A stretch of 36,299 nt of DNA from Candidatus Nomurabacteria bacterium RIFCSPLOWO2_01_FULL_39_17. Lineage in GTDB: Bacteria; Patescibacteriota; Minisyncoccia; Phycocordibacterales; UBA9973. Shown here piece by piece: positions 8,362 through 16,290 of the stretch (position 1 is the stretch's first letter; every line of letters starts with the position of its first letter). The translations under genes were made by a program, and so were the position numbers. Under the pieces are notes generated by a model. It had not been told where the DNA came from and ran no database searches. It worked only from the letters and a program-made list of their open reading frames with translations. The stretch is from NCBI GenBank assembly GCA_001785805.1, contig MFUU01000005.1:1-36299 (forward strand), in the 5' to 3' direction.

Positions 8362-9213
8362 ATGCAAAAAGTTATAGTAATAATGGGTCAGACTGCTACG
8401 GGAAAAAGCGCGCTGGCCATAAAACTTGCTAAAAAATTAGGTGGCGAAGTGGTCTCGGCTGATTCGAGGCAGATATACAAGGGTCTTGATATCGGTACTG
8501 GCAAGATAAGTAAAAAAGAAATGAGTGGGATTCCGCATCATTTAATTAATGTGGCGAGTCCAAAATATAAATTCACTGTTGCAGAATATCAACATAAAGC
8601 AATCTACGCTATAGCGGAGATATTGAAGAGGAATAAAGTGCCGATAATTTGCGGAGGCACAGGTTTTTATATTGATGCGGTGACGGAAGGAATAGTACTA
8701 CCTAGGGTTCCTCCAAATAATAAACTTCGTAAGAAACTGTACACACAGTCAGCGATAGCATTATATGCCTACTTACAAAAGATAGATAAAAGGCGCGTGA
8801 AAGATATAAATAAAAATAATAAAGTGCGATTAATCAGAGCGATTGAGATAGCGAAATATTTAGGCAAAGTTCCTAAAATCACCAAAACCAAACCTAAATA
8901 TAACTTCGTTAAAATAGGAATTCGCGTAAATGAAAAAGATTTAAGGAAAAATATAGAGAAAAGGGTCGTTAAAATGTTTAAAAAGGGGTTATTGAACGAA
9001 ATTAAAAAATTAAAGCAGTCTGGTGTGTCAAATAGAAGGCTAAAAGAATTCGGTTTCGAATACTGGAAGCCCACAAAAGAAAGTGTAATCATGGGAACTT
9101 TGAAATACGCTAAACGTCAAAACACCTGGTTTAAGCGCGATAAAAAAATTAAATGGTTCTCTCCCACTAAATATAAAAAAATAGAGAAATATGTTCACGA
9201 AAAAGTTTTATAA
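8362..9213 (+). CDS. miaA: tRNA dimethylallyltransferase
   Basis: Adds a dimethylallyl group to N6 of A37 in tRNAs reading UNN codons; tRNA-Leu(CAA) and tRNA-Trp(CCA) in this window have A at that position. The P-loop GQTATGKS is at residues 9-16, followed by the DSRQIYKGLDIGTGK substrate loop, IPHHLINV, GGTGFYI and a C-terminal segment with FGFEYW and YAKRQNTWFKR. The 283 residues are slightly below the usual 300-315. AAGG five bases before the start codon (8353-8356) is one of the few Shine-Dalgarno-like sites in the window, consistent with an internal gene of a murA-miaA transcript. The 3' end overlaps dedA tail-to-tail by six bases. Confidence 0.95.
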   Translation: MQKVIVIMGQTATGKSALAIKLAKKLGGEVVSADSRQIYKGLDIGTGKISKKEMSGIPHHLINVASPKYKFTVAEYQHKAIYAIAEILKRNKVPIICGGTGFYIDAVTEGIVLPRVPPNNKLRKKLYTQSAIALYAYLQKIDKRRVKDINKNNKVRLIRAIEIAKYLGKVPKITKTKPKYNFVKIGIRVNEKDLRKNIEKRVVKMFKKGLLNEIKKLKQSGVSNRRLKEFGFEYWKPTKESVIMGTLKYAKRQNTWFKRDKKIKWFSPTKYKKIEKYVHEKVL

Positions 9214-9801
9214 AATCTTTTTTCTTCTGAAATAATGAACAATACCGGGTAAGATTGATAGAAAAATTACTAGCAGAATTACATAAATAAGATAATCATG
9301 AATTTGCGGAAAGATTCTACCTAAATAGTATCCACTTAGAACGAAAGAGGTAGACCAGATAAATGCGCCCAAGAAACTGTAGCGGATAAAGCTAAAGTAT
9401 TCCATATGAGTGATACCCGCCACTATTGGTAAAAATGTCCGGACGACGGGTACGAAACGGGACAATATCATCGCCGATAAGCCGTGTTTCTCTAAGAAAT
9501 TATGTGCTTCATTGATGTATTCTTGCTTAAAAATTTTTCTAAAGAAAGCGTAACGCTTAAGATGTTCCAGTTTAATGCCTATATAATACCCCACTATTCC
9601 TCCTCCATATGCCGCGACAAAAACAAGCAAAGTAAGAAATATGATATTAAAATTGAGTATCGGCGCCAGAAGCCCAGCGGTAAAAATCAAACTGTCGCCC
9701 GGTAATGGAAAAAAAATTCCAGATTCTAAAAATATTATAATAAATATGCCGAGTTGTCCGTAGGTAGTGATTATATTTGTTATATCAAAAAGTTGAGGCA
9801 T
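9208..9801 (-). CDS. DedA-family (VTT domain) membrane protein
   Basis: Integral membrane protein of the DedA/SNARE-associated superfamily, several members of which move lipids such as undecaprenyl phosphate across the membrane. Visible family marks are the LESGIFFPLPGDSLIF motif (about residues 25-40), the glycine-rich GGGIVGYYIG segment, and SRFVPVVRTFLPIVAG with its RF and RTF arginines. Four to five hydrophobic segments are present and the C-terminus is basic (RRKK). At 197 residues it is a normal length. The in-frame codon just before the ATG is TAA, so the start cannot lie further upstream. The substrate cannot be assigned, though a cell-wall lipid carrier role would fit the nearby murA and ddl. 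Confidence 0.85.
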   Translation of the reverse strand: MPQLFDITNIITTYGQLGIFIIIFLESGIFFPLPGDSLIFTAGLLAPILNFNIIFLTLLVFVAAYGGGIVGYYIGIKLEHLKRYAFFRKIFKQEYINEAHNFLEKHGLSAMILSRFVPVVRTFLPIVAGITHMEYFSFIRYSFLGAFIWSTSFVLSGYYLGRIFPQIHDYLIYVILLVIFLSILPGIVHYFRRKKIL

Positions 9802-9873
9802 TTATTTATTATGTTTTTTTATCCACCATTTTTTGATAAAAGGCAAAGATTGCACAGATAAAAAATATCCCAT
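9802..9873 (-). CDS. Possible 23-residue leader ORF between tRNA-Trp and dedA
   Basis: A short frame starts with ATG at 9873, three bases after the tRNA-Trp discriminator, and ends with TAA abutting the dedA ATG (TAAATG). It encodes MGYFLSVQSLPFIKKWW followed by a basic tail (IKKHNK). I recognise no family. The exact stop-start junction suggests possible translational coupling to dedA, but a frame this short can arise by chance. A CATAAT box lies within its end and could make it irrelevant to dedA expression. Confidence 0.2.
   Translation of the reverse strand: MGYFLSVQSLPFIKKWWIKKHNK
9808..9813 (-). promoter_or_regulatory. -10 box upstream of dedA
   Basis: CATAAT (9813-9808), 5 of 6 to consensus, ends six bases (AAATAA) before the dedA ATG. 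There is no convincing -35 at 16-18 bases. The spacing matches the other predicted leaderless starts. Confidence 0.4.
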
Positions 9874-9875
9874 AG

Positions 9876-9946
9876 CGGGCGATGAGGGAATCGAACCCCC
9901 GACATCGGTTTTGGAGACCGAAGTTATGCCACTTAACTAATCGCCC
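9876..9946 (-). tRNA. tRNA-Trp(CCA)
   Basis: Read on the minus strand, GGGCGAT pairs with ATCGCCC (discriminator G at 9876). The anticodon loop CTCCAAA between TCGGT and ACCGA gives anticodon CCA. The T arm carries GTTCGAATC and the D stem is GTTA/TAAC. CCA is not encoded. It lies 72 bases downstream of rpmG on the same strand, a partial echo of the common rpmG-trnW-secE arrangement, but no secE follows here. Confidence 0.94.
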
Positions 9947-9964
9947 AAATAAGTATTAAACATT

Positions 9965-9995
9965 AAAAAACGACCAACGGCCGCCTTTAAGTATA
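9965..9995 (-). terminator. Short hairpin with U-tract after rpmG; overlapping -10-like box
   Basis: On the minus strand CGGCC-GTT-GGTCG (9983-9971, one G-U pair) is followed by TTTTTT (9970-9965), a weak intrinsic terminator for rpmG. Just upstream, TGCTATACT (TATACT at 9995-9990) resembles an extended -10 that could serve tRNA-Trp, but its transcript would begin in the hairpin. Which of the two functions is real cannot be settled by eye. Confidence 0.35.
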
Positions 9996-10018
9996 GCAAA
10001 TAAGCTAAAATTAAGAAA

Positions 10019-10177
10019 TTACTTCTTGATTTCTTTATGCTTGGTTTGTTTGCGGCACCATTTGCAGAATTTTTTAAGCTCGATTTTTTTAGTAACGAGT
10101 TTTTTGTTCTTGCTGGACCAGTAATTTATGCGCTTGCAGGTTCCGCAAGCAAGTTTTATAAGTCTATCTTGTGACAT
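10019..10177 (-). CDS. rpmG: 50S ribosomal protein L33
   Basis: A 52-residue frame beginning MSQDRLIKLACGTC. Four cysteines, C11, C14, C38 and C41 (ACGTC and FCKWCRK), form the zinc knuckle of the C+ form of bacterial L33. The YWSSKNKK segment and the lysine-rich remainder are typical of the family, as is the length. The ATG at 10177 has a TAGTAT box seven bases upstream. It stands between ddl and tRNA-Trp on the same strand, with terminator-like structures on both sides, so it is probably its own short transcription unit. Confidence 0.93.
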   Translation of the reverse strand: MSQDRLIKLACGTCKRINYWSSKNKKLVTKKIELKKFCKWCRKQTKHKEIKK

Positions 10178-10205
10178 AGGCTAAATACTAATATAAAATG
10201 GCCCT

Positions 10206-10229
10206 AAAAGCAACCCACACCAATGCGGG
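10206..10229 (-). terminator. Candidate intrinsic terminator of ddl
   Basis: After the ddl stop, the minus strand has CCCGCA-TTGG-TGTGGG (10229-10214, one G-U pair), then TTGC and TTTT. The stem is short and the U-tract modest. Confidence 0.4.
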
Positions 10230-10239
10230 GCAAGCCCTC

Positions 10240-11337
10240 TTATTTCACCGAGGTTTTTAATTTCTTTTCTTTTTCAAATCGCTCCAGAGCAAGATCAATT
10301 AACTTATCTAAAAGCTTGGTTAACGGTATACCACTTGCCTCCCAAAGTTTTGGATACATGCTATGACTAGTAAAACCCGGAATTGTATTAATTTCACAGA
10401 CAACAAATTTATTATTTTTTTTCTGAAGAAACAAATCAACACGAGCCATTCCCTCACAAGCAAGAACTTTATAAGAATCAACTGCGATTTTACGAGCTTT
10501 TTTACTTAAAGTCTTAGATATCTTTGCCGGTATATCAATAAGAGCACCATGTTCATTACTATATTTTGCCTCATAGTCATAAAATTCACGGTCAGTTATA
10601 ATTTCACATGGAATAGACGCTTGTGGACTTTCGTTGCCGAGTACCGCAATAGCAAGTTCACGTCCGTCAATAAATTCTTCAACAATGATTTTGCTGTCGT
10701 ACTTAAAAGCTTCTTTTAGGGCTTTTTTATATTCTTTTTCATTTTTTACCTTGCTTATTCCAACAGAAGAACCTAAATTGGCGGGTTTGATAAAAACAGG
10801 CATTCCGAGACGTTTTTTAGTTTCTTTAAAACTTAAATTTTCTCCCATATTTAAAACAAAAAATTTACCAACAGAAACGCCGGTATCTCGAAGCAATCTT
10901 TTCATCACATCTTTATCCATACTAACAGCAGAACCGAGCACCCCAGCACCGACGAAAGGTATACCAGCAAGTTTAAGCAAACCTTGCACACTCCCATCTT
11001 CCCCAAAGGGTCCGTGAAGCATAGGAATAATTACATCTATTTTACTGCCGGATTTTTCGTCATTCACAGATACTAATTTACCTTTGTTGTCTGCATGAAG
11101 GACAACTTCTTTATTCGATTTATTTAATTTTACAAACTTTACATTATCACTATTTAATAAATAATTAGAAGTACTGTTTAGTAACCATCTACCGCTTTTA
11201 TCAATCCCAATGGATATGACATCATATTTTTTCTTGTCGAGCATTTCAATAACATTTTTCGCAGACTGAAGAGACACTTCATGTTCAGCCGATTTACCGC
11301 CGAACAAAACCCCGATTTTCAGTTTCTTTTTTGCCAT
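10240..11337 (-). CDS. ddl: D-alanine--D-alanine ligase
   Basis: ATP-grasp enzyme that joins two D-alanines for the peptidoglycan stem peptide. It starts MAKKKLKIGVLFGG with the SAEHEVSL motif. It also has GPFGEDGSVQGLL, the ATP-binding KPANLGSSVGISK, the EEFIDGRELAIAV segment and the metal-binding C-terminal EINTIPGFTSHSMYP. Length from the ATG at 11337 is 365 residues, normal for the family. A TTG six codons upstream (11355) is less likely, because a TATACT box spans part of that extension and ends six bases before the ATG. The M24 peptidase gene ends 18 bases upstream. Together with murA and mreB it supports a peptidoglycan wall in this organism. Confidence 0.95.
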   Translation of the reverse strand: MAKKKLKIGVLFGGKSAEHEVSLQSAKNVIEMLDKKKYDVISIGIDKSGRWLLNSTSNYLLNSDNVKFVKLNKSNKEVVLHADNKGKLVSVNDEKSGSKIDVIIPMLHGPFGEDGSVQGLLKLAGIPFVGAGVLGSAVSMDKDVMKRLLRDTGVSVGKFFVLNMGENLSFKETKKRLGMPVFIKPANLGSSVGISKVKNEKEYKKALKEAFKYDSKIIVEEFIDGRELAIAVLGNESPQASIPCEIITDREFYDYEAKYSNEHGALIDIPAKISKTLSKKARKIAVDSYKVLACEGMARVDLFLQKKNNKFVVCEINTIPGFTSHSMYPKLWEASGIPLTKLLDKLIDLALERFEKEKKLKTSVK

Positions 11338-11343
11338 TTCAAG

Positions 11344-11349
11344 AGTATA
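11344..11349 (-). promoter_or_regulatory. -10 box upstream of ddl, predicted leaderless
   Basis: TATACT (11349-11344) lies in the 18-base gap after the M24 peptidase gene and ends six bases (CTTGAA) before the ddl ATG. There is no clear -35 box. Confidence 0.45.
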
Positions 11350-11355
11350 CCCCAA

Positions 11356-12084
11356 TTATTTTAAAATCGCACTCTTTAAATCTTTGGGTACATTTGTCAG
11401 ATTCTTACATCCATTCTTGGTAATTAAAACCATATCTTCTATCCGTACACCGCCGAAACCTTTCAAATATATTCCAGGCTCAACAGTCATTACACAACCT
11501 GTTGGCAAAATATCTTTGCTCTTAGGCTTAAAATTAGGCCATTCGTGTATAACCGTGCCTACCCCATGACCCAAACCGTGCTTAAAATTATTCCTAAATT
11601 TTTTACCCAAAAATCTTCGGGCGGTATAATCTATAATCTTTGCTCTTCTTTCTCCTTTCTGTAATTTTTTAATTGCGCGGTTTTGAGCTTCCAGAACTGC
11701 TAAGTAAACCTTCTTTTGCTTTTTTGAGGGTTGCCCCCAGAAGAATGTACGAGTCATATCCGAACAATAATGATTTACCGTACAGCCGAAATCAAACATA
11801 ATTATATCTCCTTTTTTGAGCTTAGTTTTTCCTGGCTCGTGATGAATATTGGCAGTATTTTTGCCGAAAGAAACAATCGGCGGGAAAGATAAAATCGGCG
11901 CGCCGTACTTCACAAACATTTTCTTAATCTGGTTGGCAATTTGAATTTCAGAAACTCCGGTCTTTAAATTTACTACAATATATCGTAGTACTTTCTCGCT
12001 AATTTTTTGCGCTTTTACAATATTTACAAGTTCTTTCTTATTTTTCACTGCCCGCACTTTATGTATAAGTTTTGTTTTCTGCAT
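11356..12084 (-). CDS. M24-family metallopeptidase (Xaa-Pro aminopeptidase/dipeptidase-like)
   Basis: Pita-bread-fold metallopeptidase. All five metal ligands are visible: D98 (MFDFG), D109 (SDMTRTF), H173 (GLGHGVG), E202 (TVEPGIY) and E216 (RIEDMVL), plus H81 in NIHHEPG. SFPPIVSFGKN and the SDMTRTFFWG segment resemble PepQ/YpdF-type Xaa-Pro peptidases more than methionine aminopeptidase. At 242 residues it lacks the N-terminal creatinase-like domain of about 120 residues found in most Xaa-Pro peptidases. A methionine aminopeptidase role cannot be excluded from sequence alone. GATAAT at 12099-12094, nine bases before the ATG, is a possible -10. The downstream neighbour is ddl. Confidence 0.85.
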   Translation of the reverse strand: MQKTKLIHKVRAVKNKKELVNIVKAQKISEKVLRYIVVNLKTGVSEIQIANQIKKMFVKYGAPILSFPPIVSFGKNTANIHHEPGKTKLKKGDIIMFDFGCTVNHYCSDMTRTFFWGQPSKKQKKVYLAVLEAQNRAIKKLQKGERRAKIIDYTARRFLGKKFRNNFKHGLGHGVGTVIHEWPNFKPKSKDILPTGCVMTVEPGIYLKGFGGVRIEDMVLITKNGCKNLTNVPKDLKSAILK

Positions 12085-12131
12085 AATTTTTATATTATCA
12101 CTTTTGGACAGCTGTTAAAATTTGATAACAT

Positions 12132-13856
12132 TTAATATACTTCTTGTTGATAACACTGTTCGCAGTACACTATTTCGGGTCGGTCTGGGGCATACGAGGT
12201 TTTAAATTCCTCTTCGCATTTTCCATCTTTGTGAAAATGTCCTTGCTTTTCACACATGCAAGCCCTATGCCATAATTTACGCGGGTTACGTAATTTAAAT
12301 CTATCCTGCCTGCGACAAGGGAAACATTTTTCTGGTATGGGTAAGTTTAGAATTTTATATAAAGAAAGTTCTAAAGGAGTAATTTTAAAAGCAGTCGTGC
12401 ATAAAGAATATTTTTCTTTTCCATAAGAAGAGTTTTGTGAAGAACATTGAATTGTTTCTTCTGTAATATTTTCCCTTATATCACTGGGTGTCCTTGGTAA
12501 ATCCTTAGTCAAAAGACTTACTTTGTAATCACGAGTTGGACGATCATACCAAGCATAGCCCTTTTTAAGAGCTTCTTTTTTTGTTATTGGAAAGTAGTCT
12601 TGCGCCATAGATTCATTGTATGTAAATGGTGATACGTGACTGGGAAAATATTCGCCCCATTCTTTTGTATTTTGCATATATTCAATAATCTTTTTCTTTA
12701 ACTCAAAATACGCTTCTCTAGTATATTGTTTGTTTAATATACAATATTGATTTTTTTTAAGACCAAAACAACCAAAGCATTCATTTACCCCAAAACACAT
12801 ATCGCAATAACATGAATCGGTTATGCTATTAAAGCAACTTCTAATAAATATAGACCTATGGGGCGTATCAACTCCCTGAACTTCGTATGATAATTGTCCT
12901 ATTATTATTTCTGTACAATCTAAGCAATCTTCTGTTTGTAACCATGCATCTTGCATATATGCAGTATCTTTATTTTCTTTACAATTAAATGCATAACGTG
13001 CCAGCTTACAATTTTCTATATAATCACCAGTCGAATTTGGGATTTGCGAACCATGGTAATATTTTACAGGAATAGTTATACGAAATTTCATAAGTTTTTC
13101 CATTGATTCCTTTATAGATTTTCGATCAAAAACAAATTGTTTTAATTTTTCATCATATTCCTTTTTTGTAAGTGCCTTATTAAACCAATGATACTGTTTT
13201 TCACGAAGTCCAATACACCCAAAACAATCTAAACATCCCCGACAATCAATACAAAATTTTAGTTGGACAGAATCAGAACAATCTTGACACCATATGCACT
13301 TAGAACACCTAGCAATGTTTACAGATTCATAACAAAATTCGCTTTTAAAAGCCATATAACAATCTCCGCAAAAATGACTATTTTGGCACCAACTTCCATA
13401 CATGCATTTTTCGTTTGAACCACTAGTAACAAGCATGTAGCACTCTTTGTTATCCTGAGATTGGTTTGTGTATTCGCTGTTTTCGCTTCGTGAATTTACT
13501 AATGCTAAATGAGGTACAACTTGTCGTAGTTTTTCATACTGTTCAAAAAATGGTCGATTAAAATCAAAGTCACGTCCATATTGCCTAGCATCAAATGCGT
13601 CAGATTTCCAGTATTCCTGTTCGTATACGGGAAATAACAACCCTGGTCGATAAATAGAAATTATTGATTTTCCTGTAGCATTACATTTCCTCTTGTAAAA
13701 ATTATATTCATTTCTATCTAAAAGTCGTCTGATATAGCGGCATTCCGGGCAAAAGGTCGGAGGAGGAACTTTTATCTTCTCGTAAAATCCAAAATCGTCT
13801 GGTTCTATGGTGAAATCATTTTTACAATTCTGACATTTTCTCATTTCACTTTTCAT
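12132..13856 (-). CDS. Cysteine-rich multi-zinc-module protein of unknown function, CPR-type
   Basis: 574 residues with about 40 cysteines (7%). The N-terminal zinc ribbon has C8-x2-C11 and C36-x2-C39 (PPPTFCPECR), followed by a conserved-looking block with YRPGLLFPVYEQEYW and YGRDFDFNRPFFEQ. Residues about 140-250 form a dense Cys array (CSKCIWCQDCSD, CRGCLDCFGC) ending in CFGCIGLREKQYHWFNK. A second, sparser array ends in the related CFGCFGLKKNQYCILNK, so the module is duplicated. The C-terminus has CFPCR, C-x-C, H, C and CEQC residues and echoes the N-terminal ribbon (CPECRYIRRLLDRN against CFPCRRQDRFKLRN). There is no signal peptide or membrane segment. I recall similar proteins in Parcubacteria genomes, sometimes labelled CaiB/BaiF, but nothing here resembles that transferase. 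It starts seven bases after the rseP stop, so it is probably in the frr-rseP operon. Alternative start at 13844. Confidence 0.8.
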   Translation of the reverse strand: MKSEMRKCQNCKNDFTIEPDDFGFYEKIKVPPPTFCPECRYIRRLLDRNEYNFYKRKCNATGKSIISIYRPGLLFPVYEQEYWKSDAFDARQYGRDFDFNRPFFEQYEKLRQVVPHLALVNSRSENSEYTNQSQDNKECYMLVTSGSNEKCMYGSWCQNSHFCGDCYMAFKSEFCYESVNIARCSKCIWCQDCSDSVQLKFCIDCRGCLDCFGCIGLREKQYHWFNKALTKKEYDEKLKQFVFDRKSIKESMEKLMKFRITIPVKYYHGSQIPNSTGDYIENCKLARYAFNCKENKDTAYMQDAWLQTEDCLDCTEIIIGQLSYEVQGVDTPHRSIFIRSCFNSITDSCYCDMCFGVNECFGCFGLKKNQYCILNKQYTREAYFELKKKIIEYMQNTKEWGEYFPSHVSPFTYNESMAQDYFPITKKEALKKGYAWYDRPTRDYKVSLLTKDLPRTPSDIRENITEETIQCSSQNSSYGKEKYSLCTTAFKITPLELSLYKILNLPIPEKCFPCRRQDRFKLRNPRKLWHRACMCEKQGHFHKDGKCEEEFKTSYAPDRPEIVYCEQCYQQEVY

Positions 13857-13862
13857 GTTTAC

Positions 13863-14981
13863 TTAAAACAGTTTTATTACATCGTGAAATGTAACAGTGA
13901 TCATTAATAAAATCAAAATTCCAAAACCGATAGCATTGACAGTATTAGCAATTTTAGGATTCATCCGCGAACCTTTTATCTTTTCAATTAGTAAAAAGAA
14001 AAGTCTTCCACCGTCAAGCGCGGGAAATGGCAGTAAGTTAATAATTGCGAGATTTATTGAAATAAGCGCTGAAAAAGACAACAGATAAACAAAACCGAAT
14101 TGATAAGCATCTCCAACTATACCCACCATGCCGACAGGTCCAGTAACAGCATTAAGGCTTCCTTTGCCCATTAGGGCCTCTTTTATAAGCGTATAAAGCC
14201 CTACAACCGTGCCTTTGGTGATAGATGTGGTAAGAGATAAACCCTCTCGAAAAGCCAGTAAAACAGGCAATTTCGCCGTTCCTATCTGATCCATAGAGAT
14301 GCCAATCATAAACTTGCCGTTTTCATCCTTAGGGGTGATTTCTATCATATTGTAAGTAGGGTCTTTACCACGAATATAACCTATCTCTATTTTGTCCCCT
14401 GGAGCTACCATAGATTGTACAGTGGCTGGGCTGATGTAATCTGTAGCTTGACCGTCCTTCTCTATATAAATTATTTTATCTCCGGATTTGAGTCCAGCTA
14501 GCGCCGCTGGAGAGTCTGGCAAGACAGAGATAACCACCAGATGAACATCTTTTACCGAATAATTTTTTATTTCGTTACTGATTGACGTCGGTAATCCGGA
14601 CATAAAACCAATAGAAAACAAAAACCAAGCTAAAAGAAAATTCGCAAATACTCCAGCGAAAAGAATAATCGCCTGTTTCCATTTTGCTTTATGAAAAAAT
14701 TTCCTATCTTCATCAGGATCAGTTATATTCTCACCAGCCTCGCCTAGTGCGAGTCTAGGCGGGTCATCAGGATTCTCTCCAAAGATTTTTACGAATCCGC
14801 CGAAGGGAAGTGCATTGAAAGAATATTCTGTCTCCCCTCTTTTTATGCTAAATAATTTTGGCGGAAAACCAAAACCGAATTCGTCAACTCTGATTCCAAA
14901 CTTCTTCGCAGTAAAAAAATGCCCAAACTCATGGACCAGAACTAGCACTAGGAGTATGACAATAAAAATAATTATAGACAT
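13863..14981 (-). CDS. rseP: RseP/site-2 intramembrane zinc metalloprotease
   Basis: Membrane-embedded S2P protease that cleaves transmembrane segments such as anti-sigma factors or remnant signal peptides. The zinc motif HEFGH is at residues 17-21 inside the first membrane helix. A central PDZ domain (about 145-215, with SPAALAGLKSGDKI) follows, and the third ligand motif is in LLPFPALDGGR near the C-terminus. At least four hydrophobic segments are present. Length is 372 residues, normal for single-PDZ members. It starts four bases after the frr stop, and the cysteine-rich gene follows after six, so the three are probably one transcript. The target is unknown and no anti-sigma gene is in the window. 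Confidence 0.94.
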   Translation of the reverse strand: MSIIIFIVILLVLVLVHEFGHFFTAKKFGIRVDEFGFGFPPKLFSIKRGETEYSFNALPFGGFVKIFGENPDDPPRLALGEAGENITDPDEDRKFFHKAKWKQAIILFAGVFANFLLAWFLFSIGFMSGLPTSISNEIKNYSVKDVHLVVISVLPDSPAALAGLKSGDKIIYIEKDGQATDYISPATVQSMVAPGDKIEIGYIRGKDPTYNMIEITPKDENGKFMIGISMDQIGTAKLPVLLAFREGLSLTTSITKGTVVGLYTLIKEALMGKGSLNAVTGPVGMVGIVGDAYQFGFVYLLSFSALISINLAIINLLPFPALDGGRLFFLLIEKIKGSRMNPKIANTVNAIGFGILILLMITVTFHDVIKLF

Positions 14982-14985
14982 AATT

Positions 14986-15537
14986 CTACCCCATTACCTC
15001 ACGCTCTTTCTTTTCGAAACTTGTTTCTAGATTTTTATTCGTATCATCAATGATTTTCTGAAGTTCTTCTTTGGCACGAAATTTCTCGTCTTCGGTCATT
15101 TTACCCGATTTCTCTTGTGTCTGAACTTCATTCCAAATATTCTCTCGTTCTTTACGGACAGCTATCCTCGCTTCTTCTAACTTTTCTTTCAAAACTTTCA
15201 CCAAATTTTGCCTTGTCTCTGTTGTAAGTTGGGGAAAAATAACTCTTATGCCTGTATCGTCGGTAGCAACCGAGAGTCCTAAATTCTCGGCTATAATTGC
15301 TTTCTCAATATTTTTCACGAGACTTTTATCCCATGGCGCGATGCGCAAGGTCTTCGGATCTTCGATAGAAATAGAAGCTACCGTGTTTAAAGATACATAA
15401 GAGCCATAAGATTCGATAGTAATGCCATCTAACACCAAGGGCGAAGCACGGCCAATATTAAGCTGGCTGTACTCTTTGCCTAAGAATTCTGTCACCTTTT
15501 TCAATCCTGTTTTAAAATTTGAAAAGTTGTATTGCAT
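14986..15537 (-). CDS. frr: Ribosome-recycling factor
   Basis: Splits post-termination ribosomes together with EF-G. The tRNA-mimicking fold is recognisable from the INIGRASPLVLDGITIESYG segment, IEDPKTLRIAPWD, the IRVIFPQLTTETRQNLVK block and the helical arm (ARIAVRKERENIW). The 183 residues match the family. The ATG at 15537 is preceded by an extended -10 (TGATATAAT) six bases away, so frr can begin its own transcript although holB ends only 21 bases upstream. rseP follows directly. Confidence 0.97.
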   Translation of the reverse strand: MQYNFSNFKTGLKKVTEFLGKEYSQLNIGRASPLVLDGITIESYGSYVSLNTVASISIEDPKTLRIAPWDKSLVKNIEKAIIAENLGLSVATDDTGIRVIFPQLTTETRQNLVKVLKEKLEEARIAVRKERENIWNEVQTQEKSGKMTEDEKFRAKEELQKIIDDTNKNLETSFEKKEREVMG

Positions 15538-15543
15538 CCCGTC

Positions 15544-15552
15544 ATTATATCA
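15544..15552 (-). promoter_or_regulatory. Extended -10 promoter of frr, predicted leaderless
   Basis: TGATATAAT (15552-15544) contains a perfect TATAAT with the TGn extension. Six bases (GACGGG) separate it from the ATG. No -35 is apparent, which extended -10 promoters do not need. Confidence 0.65.
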
Positions 15553-15558
15553 TACTCA

Positions 15559-16290
15559 TTATATTTTCTCTGGCATTACCAATGCTACAGATTCCATTAG
15601 GCTCTTAGTGGAACTCCCTGGCTGACGGAGAAATTCGCGAACCTTAAAAATTTGCTCAAAATATCTAATGTCAAAGAGACTCTTTGACATACTCTTTGAC
15701 ATATATCTTTTGTGCAGAACAGTCTCAACTGCATTTAGAAATCTGGAAGCTTTTGCTCGGATAGAGTCCGTGGCGACCATTTCATTCCCTTCTTCGTCTT
15801 CAAGCTCCGGTTCAATAAGCAACTCTTTAATGAAATCAATTCTGTCTCGTGGAGACATTTTAATAAATTTTTCTGCTTCTTTTATTTCATTACTTAAACC
15901 GCTTCCGGGCTTTATTAAATAAAATCTAGAAACCAGGGTTTTAAGAAGAGCGTTGGCGTCCGGCACAATTATAAAAAAATGCGTATTTTCTATCGGTTCT
16001 TCGAACATTTTAAGCAACGCGTGTTCTGCATCAAGAGAAAAACGGTGCGCGGAAACAATAAATATCTTTTTACCAATGGTGAAACTTTTCTCATCCGCCA
16101 TTGAACGCAAATTCAATGCTTCTTCTATTTTAAAATTATCAATTTGTATTTCACAAAAATCAGGATTAGCAGAGGTGGCTATATTTAAAACTTCCATAAA
16201 AGAAAAAATGTCGGGTAAAATTTCTTCTCGCTTACCCTCTATAAGGTACGCGTGATGCAAGTTATCTTTATCTAAATGTTGGGATAGCAT
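15559..16290 (-). CDS. holB: DNA polymerase III delta'-like subunit
   Basis: Clamp-loader-type protein. HHAYLIEG at the N-terminus stands where AAA+ clamp loaders have HAYLFxGPxGxGK. FIVSAHRFSLDAEHALLKMFEEP, THFFIIVP and LKTLVSRF match the conserved sensor and SRC-type region of delta' and gamma/tau. The Walker A loop is absent (GKREEI in its place) and there is no zinc finger. Both facts suggest a non-hydrolysing delta' role rather than a motor subunit. The 243 residues are shorter than the usual 330. It lies downstream of mreB with the TTTAGGC repeat array abutting its ATG, so its ribosome-binding region is made of repeat units. A DnaX-like paralogue elsewhere is expected but not visible. 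Confidence 0.75.
   Translation of the reverse strand: MLSQHLDKDNLHHAYLIEGKREEILPDIFSFMEVLNIATSANPDFCEIQIDNFKIEEALNLRSMADEKSFTIGKKIFIVSAHRFSLDAEHALLKMFEEPIENTHFFIIVPDANALLKTLVSRFYLIKPGSGLSNEIKEAEKFIKMSPRDRIDFIKELLIEPELEDEEGNEMVATDSIRAKASRFLNAVETVLHKRYMSKSMSKSLFDIRYFEQIFKVREFLRQPGSSTKSLMESVALVMPEKI

Noticed and set aside
15668..16255. Open frames antisense to holB
   Set aside because: Low-complexity translations on the opposite strand of a recognised gene.
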